From Ceraceosorus guamensis (lineage: Eukaryota; Basidiomycota; Exobasidiomycetes; Ceraceosorales; Ceraceosoraceae): a stretch of DNA of 57,076 nucleotides. Where the stretch lies: NCBI RefSeq assembly GCF_003144195.1, contig NW_020290089.1, positions 1 to 57,076 of the forward strand, in the 5' to 3' direction. The notes beneath the pieces are model-generated. The model worked only from the letters and a program-made list of their open reading frames with translations, was not told where the DNA came from and searched no databases. Of the stretch, positions 13,092 to 23,954 are shown piece by piece (within the stretch, counting starts at the first letter, position 1; each line of letters begins with the position of its first letter). The position numbers and the translations under genes were made by a program.

Positions 13092-13246
13092 TGTGCGCAC
13101 TAATGCGCGACAAGACCTTTCGTACGAGAAATCGCGCCAGGTTCAAAAAGTTGGGGATTTCGAGATTTCAAGATTCACATCGGCGCGAGCGCGACCTTTG
13201 CAGCGAGGCGCTTCCTCTGACCTCGTTTCAGCCGAGCTTGCCTCCA

Positions 13247-13250
<4 letters not shown>

Positions 13251-13310
<60 letters not shown>
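13251..13310. repeat. (CT)30 pyrimidine tract in ESF2 promoter
   Basis: Thirty uninterrupted CT units, about 150 bp upstream of the ESF2 start codon and 170 bp after the MITE. Pyrimidine tracts are frequent in fungal promoters near the transcription start; a regulatory role here is inference. Confidence 0.85.
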
Positions 13311-13313
<3 letters not shown>

Positions 13314-13456
13314 CGCCTCCATAACAAGAGTCGAACAGCGAGCCTGTGCGCAGTCTCCCAAGGCAGCTAAGGCTAGGTGCTTGATTGACATCCCCAAGCA
13401 ATACATCGTCCCCACTTCCCCACGGCAGATTTAGGCTCAGAGACGCAAGGTTGGCA

Positions 13457-13651
13457 ATGCCCAACTTGAGCAGCATGGCCAAGGATTCGCGCTTCGACAT
13501 CAGCGCGTGGGAGGGAGCAGCTGGATCTCCAAATACCGCCGCTGCAGCCCCAAAGAAGCGCAAGAGGAACATGTTGATTAGCGAAGCGCCATCGCCAGAG
13601 TCTTCATCACGAGCCATTGCAGCCTCACCACGCGCGGAAGAGGAGGAGGGG

Positions 13652-13683
<32 letters not shown>

Positions 13684-14775
13684 GGATGCAGACTCGGCAG
13701 AAGAGCAGGAAGATGGTGTTCAAGAAGATCCGGTCATCTCCCGCACGGTCAAGCCTTTGACTCGGGCCGAGCTAGAGGCGTACGAGGCCAAAGAGAAGCG
13801 TAAAGGCTTGATCTACATCTCGCGCGTTCCTCGAGGCATGACACCGTCCAAAGTGCGTCACTTGCTCTCTCAATTCGGCGACGTTTCTCGCCTCTTTCTT
13901 CAAGATGGCAGTGCGGGTGCTCAAGCGAAGGGGTCAAATCAGGGGCCAAGGGACAAGAAGAAGAAGAAGAAACACGTGTCGGCCAACTACACGGAAGGAT
14001 GGGTGGAATTCGAGGACAAGAGAGTGGCTAGGGGTACGGCGGAGTTGCTCAACGCTCAACCTATCGGCGTGGCGATGGGAAGCTGTTTTGGAGGAGGTGG
14101 AGGTGGCGCAAAAAAGGGCGGGTTGGGTCATAGCAAGCGAAGATGGAGAGACGAGGTTTGGACTATGCGCTACTTGCCCGGCTTCAAGTGGAACAGGTTG
14201 AGCGAACAGTTGGGTGAGTGTGTGTGTGTGTGTGTGCGCTGTCGAGGATCGGTGCGGTGCTCAAGAATCGACGCCATGGAATCGAATGCTACATGCGACT
14301 ATGGTAGCCGTCCATCTACCCCTCCTGTACAATGCTTACGCTTTGCCTTTCCCCATCCACTCTCTCAGCAAACGAAAGAGCATCTCACAAATCTCGCTTG
14401 CAAGCTGAGCTTTCTCAATCCGCAACGGAGCAACGTGACTATCTCAAAAAGGTCGAGAGGGCTCGCGTGCAAAGGTCCAAATTGGAGCGGCTCGAAGCGC
14501 GTCGAGCTTCCGCCTCCGCCTCCGCCTCCGCCTCCGCCTCTGCAATCGAGTCCCTCACCGGCTCGGCCAAGGACCCCGACGCATCTGGCAGCAAGAAGCG
14601 AATGGAAAACGAGAGGATGCACACTTTTAGACAGCGCGGAGCTTTGAGTTCGGATGTGAGGGACAAGCAGGCAAAGATGGATCTGAATTCCGACTCGAAG
14701 AGGCTCATCAAGCGCACCAAACAGTCGTCCGTGCCCGACGACGCGCTCAATCGGGTGCTTGGTCAGATCTTCTGA
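13457..14775 (+). CDS. ESF2: ESF2/ABT1-family pre-rRNA processing protein
   Basis: Two exons, 13457-14213 and 14369-14775, joined in frame to give 387 residues. After an acidic stretch (poly-Asp near 64-73) an RRM-type RNA-binding domain starts at about residue 115 with LIYISRVPRGMTPSKVRHLL, and continues through YTEGWVEFEDKRVA and the family's YLPGFKWNRLSEQLA. The last part is split exactly by the intron. Esf2/ABT1 is a nucleolar small-subunit processome factor needed for 18S rRNA maturation and acts with the helicase Dbp8. A Gly-rich insert (about 211-218) and an Ala-Ser hexanucleotide-encoded repeat (about 298-310) are not seen in yeast or human. The ATG at 13457 is chosen because upstream in-frame sequence has no ATG. 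The 155-nt intron begins with a GT run. Confidence 0.9.
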
Positions 14776-15327
14776 CGATGAATGCCAGCTGCTTTTTTTT
14801 GCCTTTGCAAATGTGCTCGCCTTCGTTGCACGGTGTGTCGTTCTTGATGAGTACGTGCAGTGTATCATGGCCCTAAACAACTGTGCATCTAGCCATGTCA
14901 AAGTGCACCCTATCGGCCAGCAGAATGGGGGACTTCTTCGAGGCTGAGGCTAGTCGAGACAGCCACATCACGCCGAGACCACATTGTTCTACACAGCATT
15001 GTCATTGCACGCTCAAACGCGCAGCGATGGCAGTGAGAACACGAAAGGGGGAGTCAGAGGGAAGCGCTGCTGCGGGCGCACGAGCCTCGAGCCTCGGAGA
15101 AGGGGGGACATGGTGGTGTAGGGTGCATGATGTGAAAGGTACAAGTATGGTGTGTAAGAGAGAAAAGACTAAGGGCGCCTGCCCGACGCTCGAGAATCCG
15201 ATGCTCATCACAGACGATGCTTCGAAGCTCCATTAGCGCGTCCCATTCTCCCCTTTTCGATTTCGCCGCGATGCTAGTCCGCCTGGTACTAGCGTAGCGT
15301 CTTTCTACTATCGCGTTAGAGGCTGCT
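14776..15327. other. intergenic between convergent ESF2 and RPS10
   Basis: 3' flanks of two converging genes. No gene or clear repeat seen. Confidence 0.5.
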
Positions 15328-16180
15328 TTAAGAAGCGGGTGCACCGGCTCCACGACCAACGCCTCCGAAACGAGGTTGGTAGTCGCCGGGAGCGGCAGAC
15401 TCCTTCTTGCGGTACTCGCGGTCTCCACCGTCGCGGTCGCCGCGAGGAGGACGGTAAGCGCCATCGCGGGCACCACCTGCACCTCCCAAGGGACGAGAGG
15501 GACGAGCAGGACGCTTGTGCGTTGCGGGAACAATCTCAGCTGGGAGATGAAGGTACTCGCGCAGGTACTCCAGACCCTGTCGAGCCGGGAAAATACCCAG
15601 ATCCAGGTAAGCTATTCGCATCCGAGCCTCCGCTACGCTGCGACGTGGCAAGACGAGCAGACAATCCGCCAACTCACCTCGTTTGTCAGAGTGTAAAAGT
15701 ACCATTGCCAGCTGAATTGAGTGTGGACGTAGCCTCGAGAAGTGAGGCTTTGGCAAGCCTTGATCACTTGGAGGTTGGGAACATCCTCGAGCTCCGGATG
15801 AGCAATCTCGAAGTTCTTGGGAGCTACAAGAACACCCTCCTTGAAGAGAGCAGAGTAGATGGCTCGGCGGTTCTCCTTGGGAATGATCACTAAGGGGAGG
15901 GGATGATATGCGCACATCGACAGCGTCAGTCTCGCCGCTACCCATTCGCGGGAGCATGCTGCTGCATCACGGCCTCTCCGAGGTTAACCTGCTCATCGCG
16001 GCGCTGCCCTGAACATTAGACTTGCGAACCTGCACGACATGCTCATAGCGCCCGCCACCTTCCTCCACCAATGTCTCGACCACCGTCTATCACCGAGCAG
16101 GTTGCAATTCTCAACCCTCCGCTGCGGTGCCACTTCTCATTGCCAAGCTCTTCGTCTTGCATTCCTCGCTCCTACTCACT
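15328..16180 (-). CDS. RPS10: 40S ribosomal protein eS10
   Basis: eS10 of 153 residues, part of the 40S head near the mRNA entry side. Coding exons are 15889-15678 and 15576-15328, plus a single A at 16180. The second exon opens with TG directly after a CCCCTTAG acceptor, and its frame reads [19 protein letters not shown], the expected eS10 start. No ATG precedes it in that exon. Upstream, a strong GTGAGTAGG donor (16179-16171) directly follows an A, so splicing would create A|TG, a start codon split by a 290-nt intron. A weaker alternative is ATGG|GTAGCG near 15940, adding one Val. The rest ([42 protein letters not shown], Arg/Gly-rich tail) is typical. It is divergent from RPL42 and shares its promoter. 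Confidence 0.93.
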
Positions 16181-16695
16181 CTTGAACGATGCTCGGGTTG
16201 AAGAGGGTCAGTTGATTGTTCAATTCGCGAGCGAATAGGAACTTTGTTCTTGATGGAAAGTGTTGGGGCCGGTGACGAGCGGATCCTGAGTCTGAGGTGG
16301 TTGGTGAAGAGGCAAATGTAGGTGAGATTCGTTCACGTCAAGGGCGAAGTACCTGGCGCGGTGGAGCGCGTGCATGCACGATCTTCGACACGCCACGTGG
16401 ACGAGGGTTAGCGCGCGCGCGGCGCGCGCCCGCGCCGACATGAGGAGCGGATCGTCCGCACGCAGAAGCAGGCCGCAGCTTGAGACAGAGCTGCGCTGCG
16501 CTGATGCAACGTCCGAGGATCCATCTCGAATTTCGTGCAGCAGACGCGGCTTGGGGCAGAAAGTCGCAGTCGAGTCGACTTACTTGTGCTTGGATCAGAG
16601 GTGCGGCCTCGACTCACCCAGCATCGCAACGAATAGCGCTTTGTCCTCTACCACTACCCAACAGCATTCAACTCCTTCGTCAAGAATAGGACAAG
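16181..16695. promoter_or_regulatory. shared divergent promoter of RPS10 and RPL42
   Basis: About 515 bp lie between the two oppositely transcribed ribosomal protein genes. It holds one CCACGTGG palindrome (16393-16400) followed by a GCGCGCGCGG-type tract (16411-16436). Co-regulation of the pair is inferred from the shared interval. Confidence 0.6.
16393..16400. promoter_or_regulatory. CCACGTGG palindrome (E-box/Cbf1-like)
   Basis: Perfect 8-bp palindrome about 300 bp upstream of the RPL42 ATG and about 210 bp upstream of the RPS10 leader exon end. CACGTG cores are bound by bHLH factors such as Cbf1, a ribosomal-protein-gene regulator in some fungi. The same octamer recurs once in each of the two other divergent ribosomal promoters. 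Confidence 0.55.
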
Positions 16696-17823
16696 ATGGT
16701 CAACGTTCCCAAGACTCGTAGAACTTACTGCAAGGGTAAGCCTTGCAAGAAGCACACGTGAGTGTCGTTCAGGTAGCGTGAAGGGAGAGATTGGAAAGGG
16801 AAGGAGGAGAGCAGACAAGCAATGGGAGGGTAAAGGAAGGAAAGGGCACGAGGGAGCTTTGAGCAAGAGGCAGTCACGTTGAGCAAGTGAAGTGGCACAG
16901 GCGGATGGCTGAGATGAGGAGTGTCGAACAACGCTCGGGACCGAGCGCACGAGCAGCACGAGTTAGGACAAGGTGGCAAAGCAGGATGCTGATCAATTCC
17001 CGAACTTTGCTCCCTCTTGCTGCATCGTTCATTGCGACATTTCGATCGAGATAGCCCTCACAAGGTGACCCAGTACAAGACCGGAAAGGCGTCCTTGTAC
17101 GCTCAGGGAAAGCGTCGTTACGATGCCAAGCAAAAGGGTTACGGTGGTCAGACCAAGCCCGTCTTCCACAAGAAGGCAAAGAGTGAGTAGCTTTGAGACC
17201 GGAACAGTGCGGCAGAGTTCATGGGAGACCGTCGCTGCAGCGCAATGGTAGCTGGTGTCGGGTGATGCGAGAGTCGCTAGACGGGCGTGGCGTAATAGGC
17301 GGGAACGAGGTCACAGCAACAGGCTCGAGATGGAGGCGAGGCATTTGGTCGACGCCCGGCGTTTAGCTTTTGGAGACAAACACATGCCGTTGCGCGTGTC
17401 CATCGGAAGTGAGAGGTGCTTGTTGCTCTGCGCATGAGCGAAAGTCCTACTCGAGCCGAAGGGATGGTCTATGCCCAGTTGCCTCGCGCCGCAGCTTGAG
17501 ATGGAGCGCCAGCGCTAGCCGCTTGCAGTCGACGCGAGCAAACAATTCTTCTCAATGCGATCTGAGCGAGGCCATGAAAAGTTGACGGATTTGCGCCATT
17601 CTCCGACTCACAGCTACCAAGAAGGTCGTGCTGCGTCTCGAGTGCACCGCATGCAAGTACAGATCTCACGTCGCCTTGAAGCGTTGCAAGCAGTAAGTCA
17701 CGCCTGCTCGCGTAGCGCTTCATGCTAGACATCCATGCCGACCCATTCTCCCCATTCATGCCTTGCTTCAGCTTCGAGCTCGGCGGAGAAAAGAAGTCGA
17801 AGAACGCTGCCATCTCCTTCTAA
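16696..17823 (+). CDS. RPL42: 60S ribosomal protein eL42 (L44/L36A)
   Basis: Four exons (16696-16757, 17055-17182, 17614-17692, 17772-17823) give 106 residues, exactly the usual eL42 length. The product runs from [20 protein letters not shown] through [19 protein letters not shown] to [18 protein letters not shown]. eL42 sits at the 60S E-site and carries a C4 zinc ribbon; the four Cys appear as CKGKPC and CTAC. Introns are 297, 431 and 79 nt, all GT-AG, and long for this window. The residue that decides cycloheximide sensitivity in fungi (Pro or Gln after the GGQTK motif) is Pro here. Divergent from RPS10 and convergent with RPL34. Confidence 0.97.
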
Positions 17824-18563
17824 ACGAGCGACTTGGGTCCCGCGGCCTTTGCGCCACACATCTCGCTTGGCTTGGCTCTTTCCTTGTTCGCTGTCCACCC
17901 GATCCAGACTTGCTCGTCACACTCCCGCCGATCAAGCTGGGCCGTGGTTCTTGTACCAAACACGAATCGACCCACATATGCAATCAAGCAGCATGGGGCG
18001 CTCAGCCCAATCACATGATCGAGTGTAGTTTCGAAGGTGCCTGTTGCGCAGTACTCGCGATAGGAGCGCGCAAGGCGCATGCGAACTGGTGTGCGTCTGT
18101 CATATCGCTGGCGCCGCCCGTACCACTTCAATTGTGATAGCTCATTCGCGATGCTTCATTCGCGGGTCACGATCGAATTGCTTGTGGGCACGCTTCATGA
18201 CTGCTCGGCTAGCGTCGCAGCGCTCGCAGCCAACATCTCAACCCGCCTCTGGCCCCGAGGATTAGCGACGCCAGATTGAACAGGCTCGCTGCGTCACCTC
18301 TTCCTGCTCGCGATCTCATCAGGCTTCAGTCTCGAAAACGGTTTGGGGTTGTACAGATTGACACGTCGAGGATAGTGACAATATTCGGATGAAGCTTTTT
18401 CACGCGATTGCGCTTGTGACAAGCCGCACCGGTGTGCGTTTGTGTGCGGACGTATGGTGTACCTTTCAGGCACGCATAAGGTCGTAGCTGAACTGCATGA
18501 GCGAACGAGGATGGGTCGGTGATGTGCTTCGAAATGCGGAGATGGTTGGGCCGTACACCCCGT
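17824..18563. other. intergenic between convergent RPL42 and RPL34
   Basis: 3' flanks of two converging ribosomal protein genes. No gene seen. Confidence 0.5.
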
Positions 18564-19037
18564 TTACTTCTTGCTGGCGGCTGCCTTGACGACGAGCTTC
18601 ACCACCTTGGCCTCCTCGACCAGGAATGCTCGGATGATCCTGCGCGTCAGGTGGAAAAGATCATCGATCAGCATCTTGCTTGCGGCTTGTGCGCGACCTA
18701 ACGTGCGATGCGCATGCTGCGATCTATCCAGCCTCGAACACCTCCCCCTCCCTGCTCCTCTTGCAGACGCTCACCTGGTGCGAACGCAGTTGGCGCATCT
18801 GGAACCACCGTAAGCGCGCTGAACAGTCTTGTTGGTCTTCGAGACGGTAGCGTACTCTCTAGGTCTCAAAGCCTTGACACCGGCCAGAGCAGTGTGGCAA
18901 TCACCGCATTTGGGAGAAGTTGGCAGCTTCTTGACGTGCAGGTAGCGCAACTTTCCTCCGGGAGTCTTGATCACGCGTCTACGGTTAGACTTGGTGTTGT
19001 AAGGAGTGCGCTTGCGCAGAGTAAGACGCTCGACCAT
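18564..19037 (-). CDS. RPL34: 60S ribosomal protein eL34
   Basis: Two coding exons, 19037-18775 and 18639-18564, give 112 residues. The product starts MVERLTLRKRTPYNTKSNRR and contains IKTPGGKLRYLHVKKL, the Cys pair in KCGDCH, VQRAYGGSRCANCV, then across the 135-nt intron TRIIRAFLVEEAKVVK and a Lys-rich end. This fits eL34 in order and length, including two CxxC zinc-type pairs. It is a component of the 60S subunit. The ATG follows a CACAG directly, which looks like the acceptor of a leader intron; I could not fix its donor. Divergent from RPS30 with a 1.46-kb shared upstream interval. Confidence 0.95.
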
Positions 19038-20501
19038 CTGTGCGAACGTGACGTGTGAGTTCGGGTCAGCATGCTGGAACGCTGGACGAGGGTGGGTGGA
19101 GTTGCGCATAAAAGTGCAGGAATGCTTGCCGCCAGGCAGCTATTCGAAAGACTGTTGGACTTGCCCATAAGCGGCACTCCCTCGCGACGAGCCCGCACGC
19201 ATGTTCGAGGAAGCGTTCCAAACAGGCCACCTTCCGTAACCACCCTTAGCCACAAGCTCAACTTCTAGCGCTGTGCCCATCTGCCTTTTTACCCCTCGTC
19301 CACTCAAAAATACTAAACGATCTGTCCAGAGCACCATAGCCCCCGCTGACCGCTACCAGTCTCCGCACCACCCCGCCGAGTCCTCGCACTACATTCCCTC
19401 CCATGCAAAGACGTAGGGAATGCTGATGCTCACTTTGATGAAGTTGCGGTTGTTGACGACGTGTTAGAAGGCTGTTGGCGGTTGTTGGTAAAGAGATCGT
19501 GGAGGACAGCGAGCAATGGCGATGACAGCACGATTCATCGCACACGCCAGAAAGTCCAAAGTTCAAGTCCACCTGCACGCCTGCCTTGTGCAGCGCGCAA
19601 GCCGCGCCGCCCCCTGCGCAATTGCTCGTCAGAACAATTGAAGTTGAATCGCTGCTGCGGTCGAGCATTACAAATTGCGTCTACCGCCGCGCCCGCTGAT
19701 GGAAGTTTTGTTAATGCGCGATATCGCCACGTGGAGCGCCTGCACCTGCAGAAAAGGCGTGCCAGGCTCTGGCACCGCGCACCATCAGATGCAGCGTCAG
19801 CTCAGCTCAGCCTAGCCTTGCACGGCGCGCGAGCGGGCGACCGGACAGGCGGACGCACAGCTGGGCTGCACGTTGTCGCAGACTTGAAATCTGTTGGCGG
19901 CTGGCTCCATCGCTCTCTGACGCGCGACCTCCGGCAACCCCCACCTTTCTCGCACCACCACGCTCGACAATTTGACAAGCGACTCCTTCAGCAGGTCAGT
20001 ACGCAATGTCTTGACTCGGAGATGATGACTGTCCGGCATCTGGAACGTTGGACTAGGAAACATAGGACGTGGAGGCGAGAGGTGCTGGACGGGAAATCGG
20101 GTGGCGAGATGGGCTCATCGCTCGGGGTCAGCTTGCACTTGAAGGGCGGCGATGCTGGGGAGTCGCAGCGCCAAAAGTGGGCAAACCTTGCAAAGGGGTT
20201 GGTGCAGAGGCAAGCAGCGAGGTCGTCGCTCAGCCGTGCGCTGTACCGACCAGGGCTGAGATCGCGTCGTCAATGACTCTGGCTCAGTTGCGGTCAACGG
20301 TGGCCTCTGCCTTACCGACGTCCATCCGTCCGCCTGCTCTGCCGCTACCGTACTCGGGCGCGCTCCGTATCTGCAAACAGGATGCGCGAGCATGATCGCT
20401 TTCTAGCAAGCAAGTACTGACATGCAATTGACCTTTTTCTGCATCTCAGTCCAACTTACACCCAGCACAACACACTTTCGAGGAGTAGTACAACTTGCAA
20501 A
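19038..20501. promoter_or_regulatory. shared divergent promoter of RPL34 and RPS30
   Basis: 1.46 kb between the two start codons. It contains one CCACGTGG (19727-19734). Near the RPS30 side a branch-like TACTGAC (about 20415) and a pyrimidine-rich TTTTTCTGCATCTCAG acceptor (ends 20449) point to a leader intron whose donor I could not place. Frames of 200-270 codons in this interval have no recognisable product. Confidence 0.55.
19727..19734. promoter_or_regulatory. CCACGTGG palindrome (E-box/Cbf1-like)
   Basis: Second of three copies of the octamer, here in GCCACGTGGAGC. It lies about 690 bp upstream of the RPL34 ATG and 770 bp upstream of the RPS30 ATG. Confidence 0.55.
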
Positions 20502-20907
20502 ATGGGAAAGGTTCACGGATCATTGGCTCGTGCCGGAAAGGTCAAGTCTCAGACTCCCAAGGTCGAGAAGCAGGAGAAGCCCAAGCAGCCCAAGGGTCGC
20601 GCTAACAAGCGAAACCTGTACAACCGGTAAGTGCTCGCATCTGAGAGATCAAGTTCGGACAGGTCTGAGATGGGATGATGCTGCAGATGAGCGCTTGTCG
20701 TGGAGACCAGCATGACGAGAACGACGAGTCGTGACCGCTCCGATCACTCACGAGATCATTTCTCATACCGCACTACAGCCGATTCGTCAACGTCGTCGTT
20801 GGACCCGGTGGCAAGCGTCGTGCCAACGCTCAAGGCGTGAGTTTGGGCCCCTCACTTTCGCACAAAGATTGTCGCTGATCGTTCTACCTTTCTTGCCACA
20901 GCAATAA
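20502..20907 (+). CDS. RPS30: 40S ribosomal protein eS30
   Basis: Three coding exons (20502-20626, 20779-20836, 20902-20907) give 62 residues, the normal fungal eS30 length. It starts [20 protein letters not shown], continues [20 protein letters not shown] and ends KRRANAQGQ. The final exon contributes only CAATAA (one Gln and the stop); without it the frame runs on from a GTGAGTTT donor into non-homologous sequence. There is no ubiquitin-like fusion as in animal FAU, as is normal for fungi. eS30 lines the decoding-side shoulder of the 40S subunit. Introns are 152 and 65 nt. Convergent with RPS29. Confidence 0.95.
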
Positions 20908-21905
20908 ACGTCTCGGACAGGTTGTATGCTCGCCATGATTGTCTAGCTTGTCACGTTTCGTCGTATCAAAAGGGCCTCCAGAAGCAAGACGTACCATCTC
21001 GTCACAGCTCTCTCGAGCCATGTAACACATCCCCTCGACATCCTGTGCTCTTGCTCCTGCTTCATCGCAGACGAGAAGAACGGATGCATCACACGCAATC
21101 AAGCTCACACGCTTCTCATCATGCAATCCATTAGTCTCGTACCACAATCTTGGCGCTCTTGGGAGTAGCTGGATGTTGATGTGCACTCGTCTGAAGCGCC
21201 AACTCACTAGCGGAGAGCTGCAGCAATGCATTCGTTGCGCATCAACGCCATGACTGGCAAGTCTAGATGGACATTCTTTTGATACTTGCGCTCCAGAAGA
21301 TGCACAGAGTCAGGCAGGCTTGATCGCTTGGAACCCATTGACAGGCTGAACGAACACTACCATTTTGTGTCTGCGTCAGCCACAAGCGCTGCGACGGCCA
21401 TCTCACTCTCCAGAAATGGTTTCAAATACTGCGCCTCTGTGCTGCGAATGTGCGCGCTCTCGCTCTCGAGCAACCACATCGATGGTCGTATTCGCCGAAT
21501 TAGGCTGATCGAGATCTGGTTAGCCATGCACTCGATGAAGGTCGAGCATGTCATCAGTGCTGCAGCCCCGTCACCGTCATTCACGATTCATCTCGTCTTT
21601 CGGTGCTCTTTCGCGAAGAGCCCTGCGCAGCAGAAGCGACAACTAGATCAGACCAAACAAGCTTAGTGCGCATGCGCGTCTACCACCCCGGTGACTCCAA
21701 ATTCCAGCAGGCTGCGTCTTTCCCCGCGATGGCACACACGAGGTCGAGCTCGAAATGCGTGAATGAGATTGATGAGACCTTGGAGCGGGTCATGGGTCGT
21801 CATATGGTTTGGTGTACATGAATGAACTTTTGGGCCTTGACAGCGTCCCCTTTCGAGCAATCAACGTGGCAGCATCGTCGATTGCAGGACTTCAGTCCAA
21901 GTGGC
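20908..21905. other. intergenic between convergent RPS30 and RPS29
   Basis: About 1 kb of 3' flank with no supported gene or repeat. Confidence 0.5.
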
Positions 21906-22345
21906 TTAGCGGTGCTGCGGAGCGAGACAGGGGGCAAGTAGAAAGTTCGACGATGAGCTTGGGGGCCGGCAAGGCGCAGTCCTTCGAACGCGAAGATTGA
22001 CGATGCTATCAACATTCCTCGATTCGCGCTCCTCTCGTCTCGCCGTCTGAGCATGATGTTTGAGGTGCAACACTTGACAGAAGCGACTCACCTTGACGAA
22101 TCCGATGGCATCTGCCTTCTCGCGGAAGCACTGACGGCAAATGTCCAAACCTGCGCGGTTGACAAGGGAGCCCCCAGCAGTACGAGTGTGAGCTCAAGCA
22201 TGCCAACGCGATGCACTTGTAGTTGCCTCGTCCGAGACTCACCGTACTTGCGGATGATACCGCCATTGTTACCGCAAACTCGGCATTGACGACCTCCCTT
22301 GGAGTTGTTGCGAGGGTGGGTGAACCACACGTCCTTGTGAGCCAT
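21906..22345 (-). CDS. RPS29: 40S ribosomal protein uS14 (S29)
   Basis: Three coding exons (22345-22243, 22150-22092, 21914-21906) give 56 residues, exactly the eukaryotic S29 length. The product begins [20 protein letters not shown]. The zinc-binding Cys pairs are in CRVC and CRQC, followed by IGFVK. The last exon encodes only His-Arg-stop after a CTCCGCAG acceptor, matching the short basic end of fungal homologues. Without that splice the frame would add about 45 unrelated residues. uS14 is in the 40S head and needs one zinc ion. Introns are 92 and 177 nt. Divergent from RPL19. Confidence 0.93.
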
Positions 22346-23954
22346 CTTGACTGCTGCAGGGACAAAGAGGCGAAGCAGCGGCGGTCAGCACGATGCGACT
22401 CGAAAGTCAAGTGATTCGGTCATCGATCTGCTCGAATTGCCTTCCGCCCTACATCATCGCTGAGTATGCTTTGTTGGGTCGTGAAGCTGCAGTCCTGACC
22501 TGAGCCGGACCTCTGATCTTTGCCTTTGCCAGGAGAGACTGGCGAGATGGATGTGAGGCTAGCAGCATCCCCATTGGCCGCCACCTGCTTCCGCTGCGTG
22601 CGTCATTCATCGAGACCGAACGGCTTCGCAATGTGGTGGCCACCCTTGCCTTTGCGATTCAAGTCACCCGTCTCGAGCTCCTCATCGTTCCAGCCTGACG
22701 CGGACTGCTCTGTGCCCATTGCACTCGACCTGCGCGCTATCGGGATGCTCACATATTAGCTAGTGTTGGGAAGTTGAAAAGGCTGAAAAGCTTCGTCGAG
22801 GTGTGTTGCTGGAGTCGAGAAGCAGTCCAGCACTGCCAGAGCGGCAGGATCCCATATTCCTCTCGTAAGATGCGTGCATGGGTGGTCAAGGGGGGACGCG
22901 TGCTCGAGGAAAGTTGGCTGGGTGTGACTTGACCACGTGGCAAATTCGGCGCTAGATGGCATGCCGCCGACGACACGCACGAGAAAAAGTTGCATTGGTG
23001 ACCGCAGCTGCTCCAGAGCCCGCGCGCGCGGTCGCGGGCATCACGATTCAGCGCCATGCTTGCGTGCGCCCGCGCGCGCGCGTAAGCCGCATCGGCACAC
23101 TGCTCGAATGCCTCATTACCTTTGCGCGCAATTGGCGCACCCTCAGGTTTGGCTGCGAGTCTCGGTGACTGGCGGGCGGCGCCTGCTACAGTCAGATCTC
23201 TGCGGTGCGTGTGCGTGGTGTGCGCGCGCCCAGGCTTTGGTCGCCTTGAGTTGATCAATCGCCCCCGGTTTTTACTGCCTGATCACCACCAACCACACCC
23301 TCTCGACACACCACTCACAGACTCGTAAGTATCCCCTATACTCTTTCCGCAACCTTGGAAAGCAGATACTGCCGCAGATCAATGGCTGTTGTAAGGCCGA
23401 CTTGTGCCCAGCTTGCCTCGTCGGACCGGTGGGGCTTGGGGAGGAGCAGCTCGAGAGGAGACGGATCTGTGGAGAGCAGTATTCGCACCCTTACTGGGCC
23501 CTGATGGGTGACAACGTGCTGGTGCAGGAGGAGACCCACTGAGCCTGCTTCAGCAACGACGACGCAGGGGCGTCTGTCCGAGGGCTGGTACGGCCCCTGC
23601 CTCTCTGCAGGCTCTGGAGCAGGGCTAGGCGAATATCAATTCTCAGATCGGCGGAAGTCCCGCACTACTTGCGCTTACCCATCGCAGTTGGCCAAGGCGT
23701 CGACAAGGCTAGATGGATGCGGACGCAGCCCAGTCGGATGATTGGTGGCGTCGGTGAACCTCTCGCTGGCCTCGATGACTCGATCGTGACTCGAGCAGCA
23801 TGGGCTGGCACGGCTGAGCATCGAGTCTGGTCGCAGTCTTACGGGATATGCTGTCGTCTTGCACGCAAACAAGCGCATACAAAAAGCAAGCTGCCTCTGT
23901 CACAAAGCTTACCCCTTGCTCCTCATTTCCCTGCCTCCCTCTTCGCAGCTCAAG
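22346..23954. promoter_or_regulatory. shared divergent promoter of RPS29 and RPL19, with RPL19 leader intron
   Basis: The interval contains one CCACGTGG (22933-22940) and GC-alternating blocks near 23016-23085. A probable RPL19 leader intron runs from a GTAAGTATC donor at 23325 to a CTTCGCAG acceptor ending at 23948, six bases before the ATG. No supported gene. Confidence 0.55.
22933..22940. promoter_or_regulatory. CCACGTGG palindrome (E-box/Cbf1-like)
   Basis: Third copy of the octamer, in GACCACGTGGCA, about 590 bp upstream of the RPS29 ATG and about 390 bp upstream of the inferred RPL19 leader donor. Confidence 0.55.

Noticed and set aside
19461-20276. 271-codon frame between RPL34 and RPS30
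   Set aside because: It lies in the divergent promoter, lacks homology and overlaps likely leader sequences.
20627-20778. Box C/D snoRNA in RPS30 intron 1
   Set aside because: A GATGATG word is present, but I could not find a matching D box and terminal stem.
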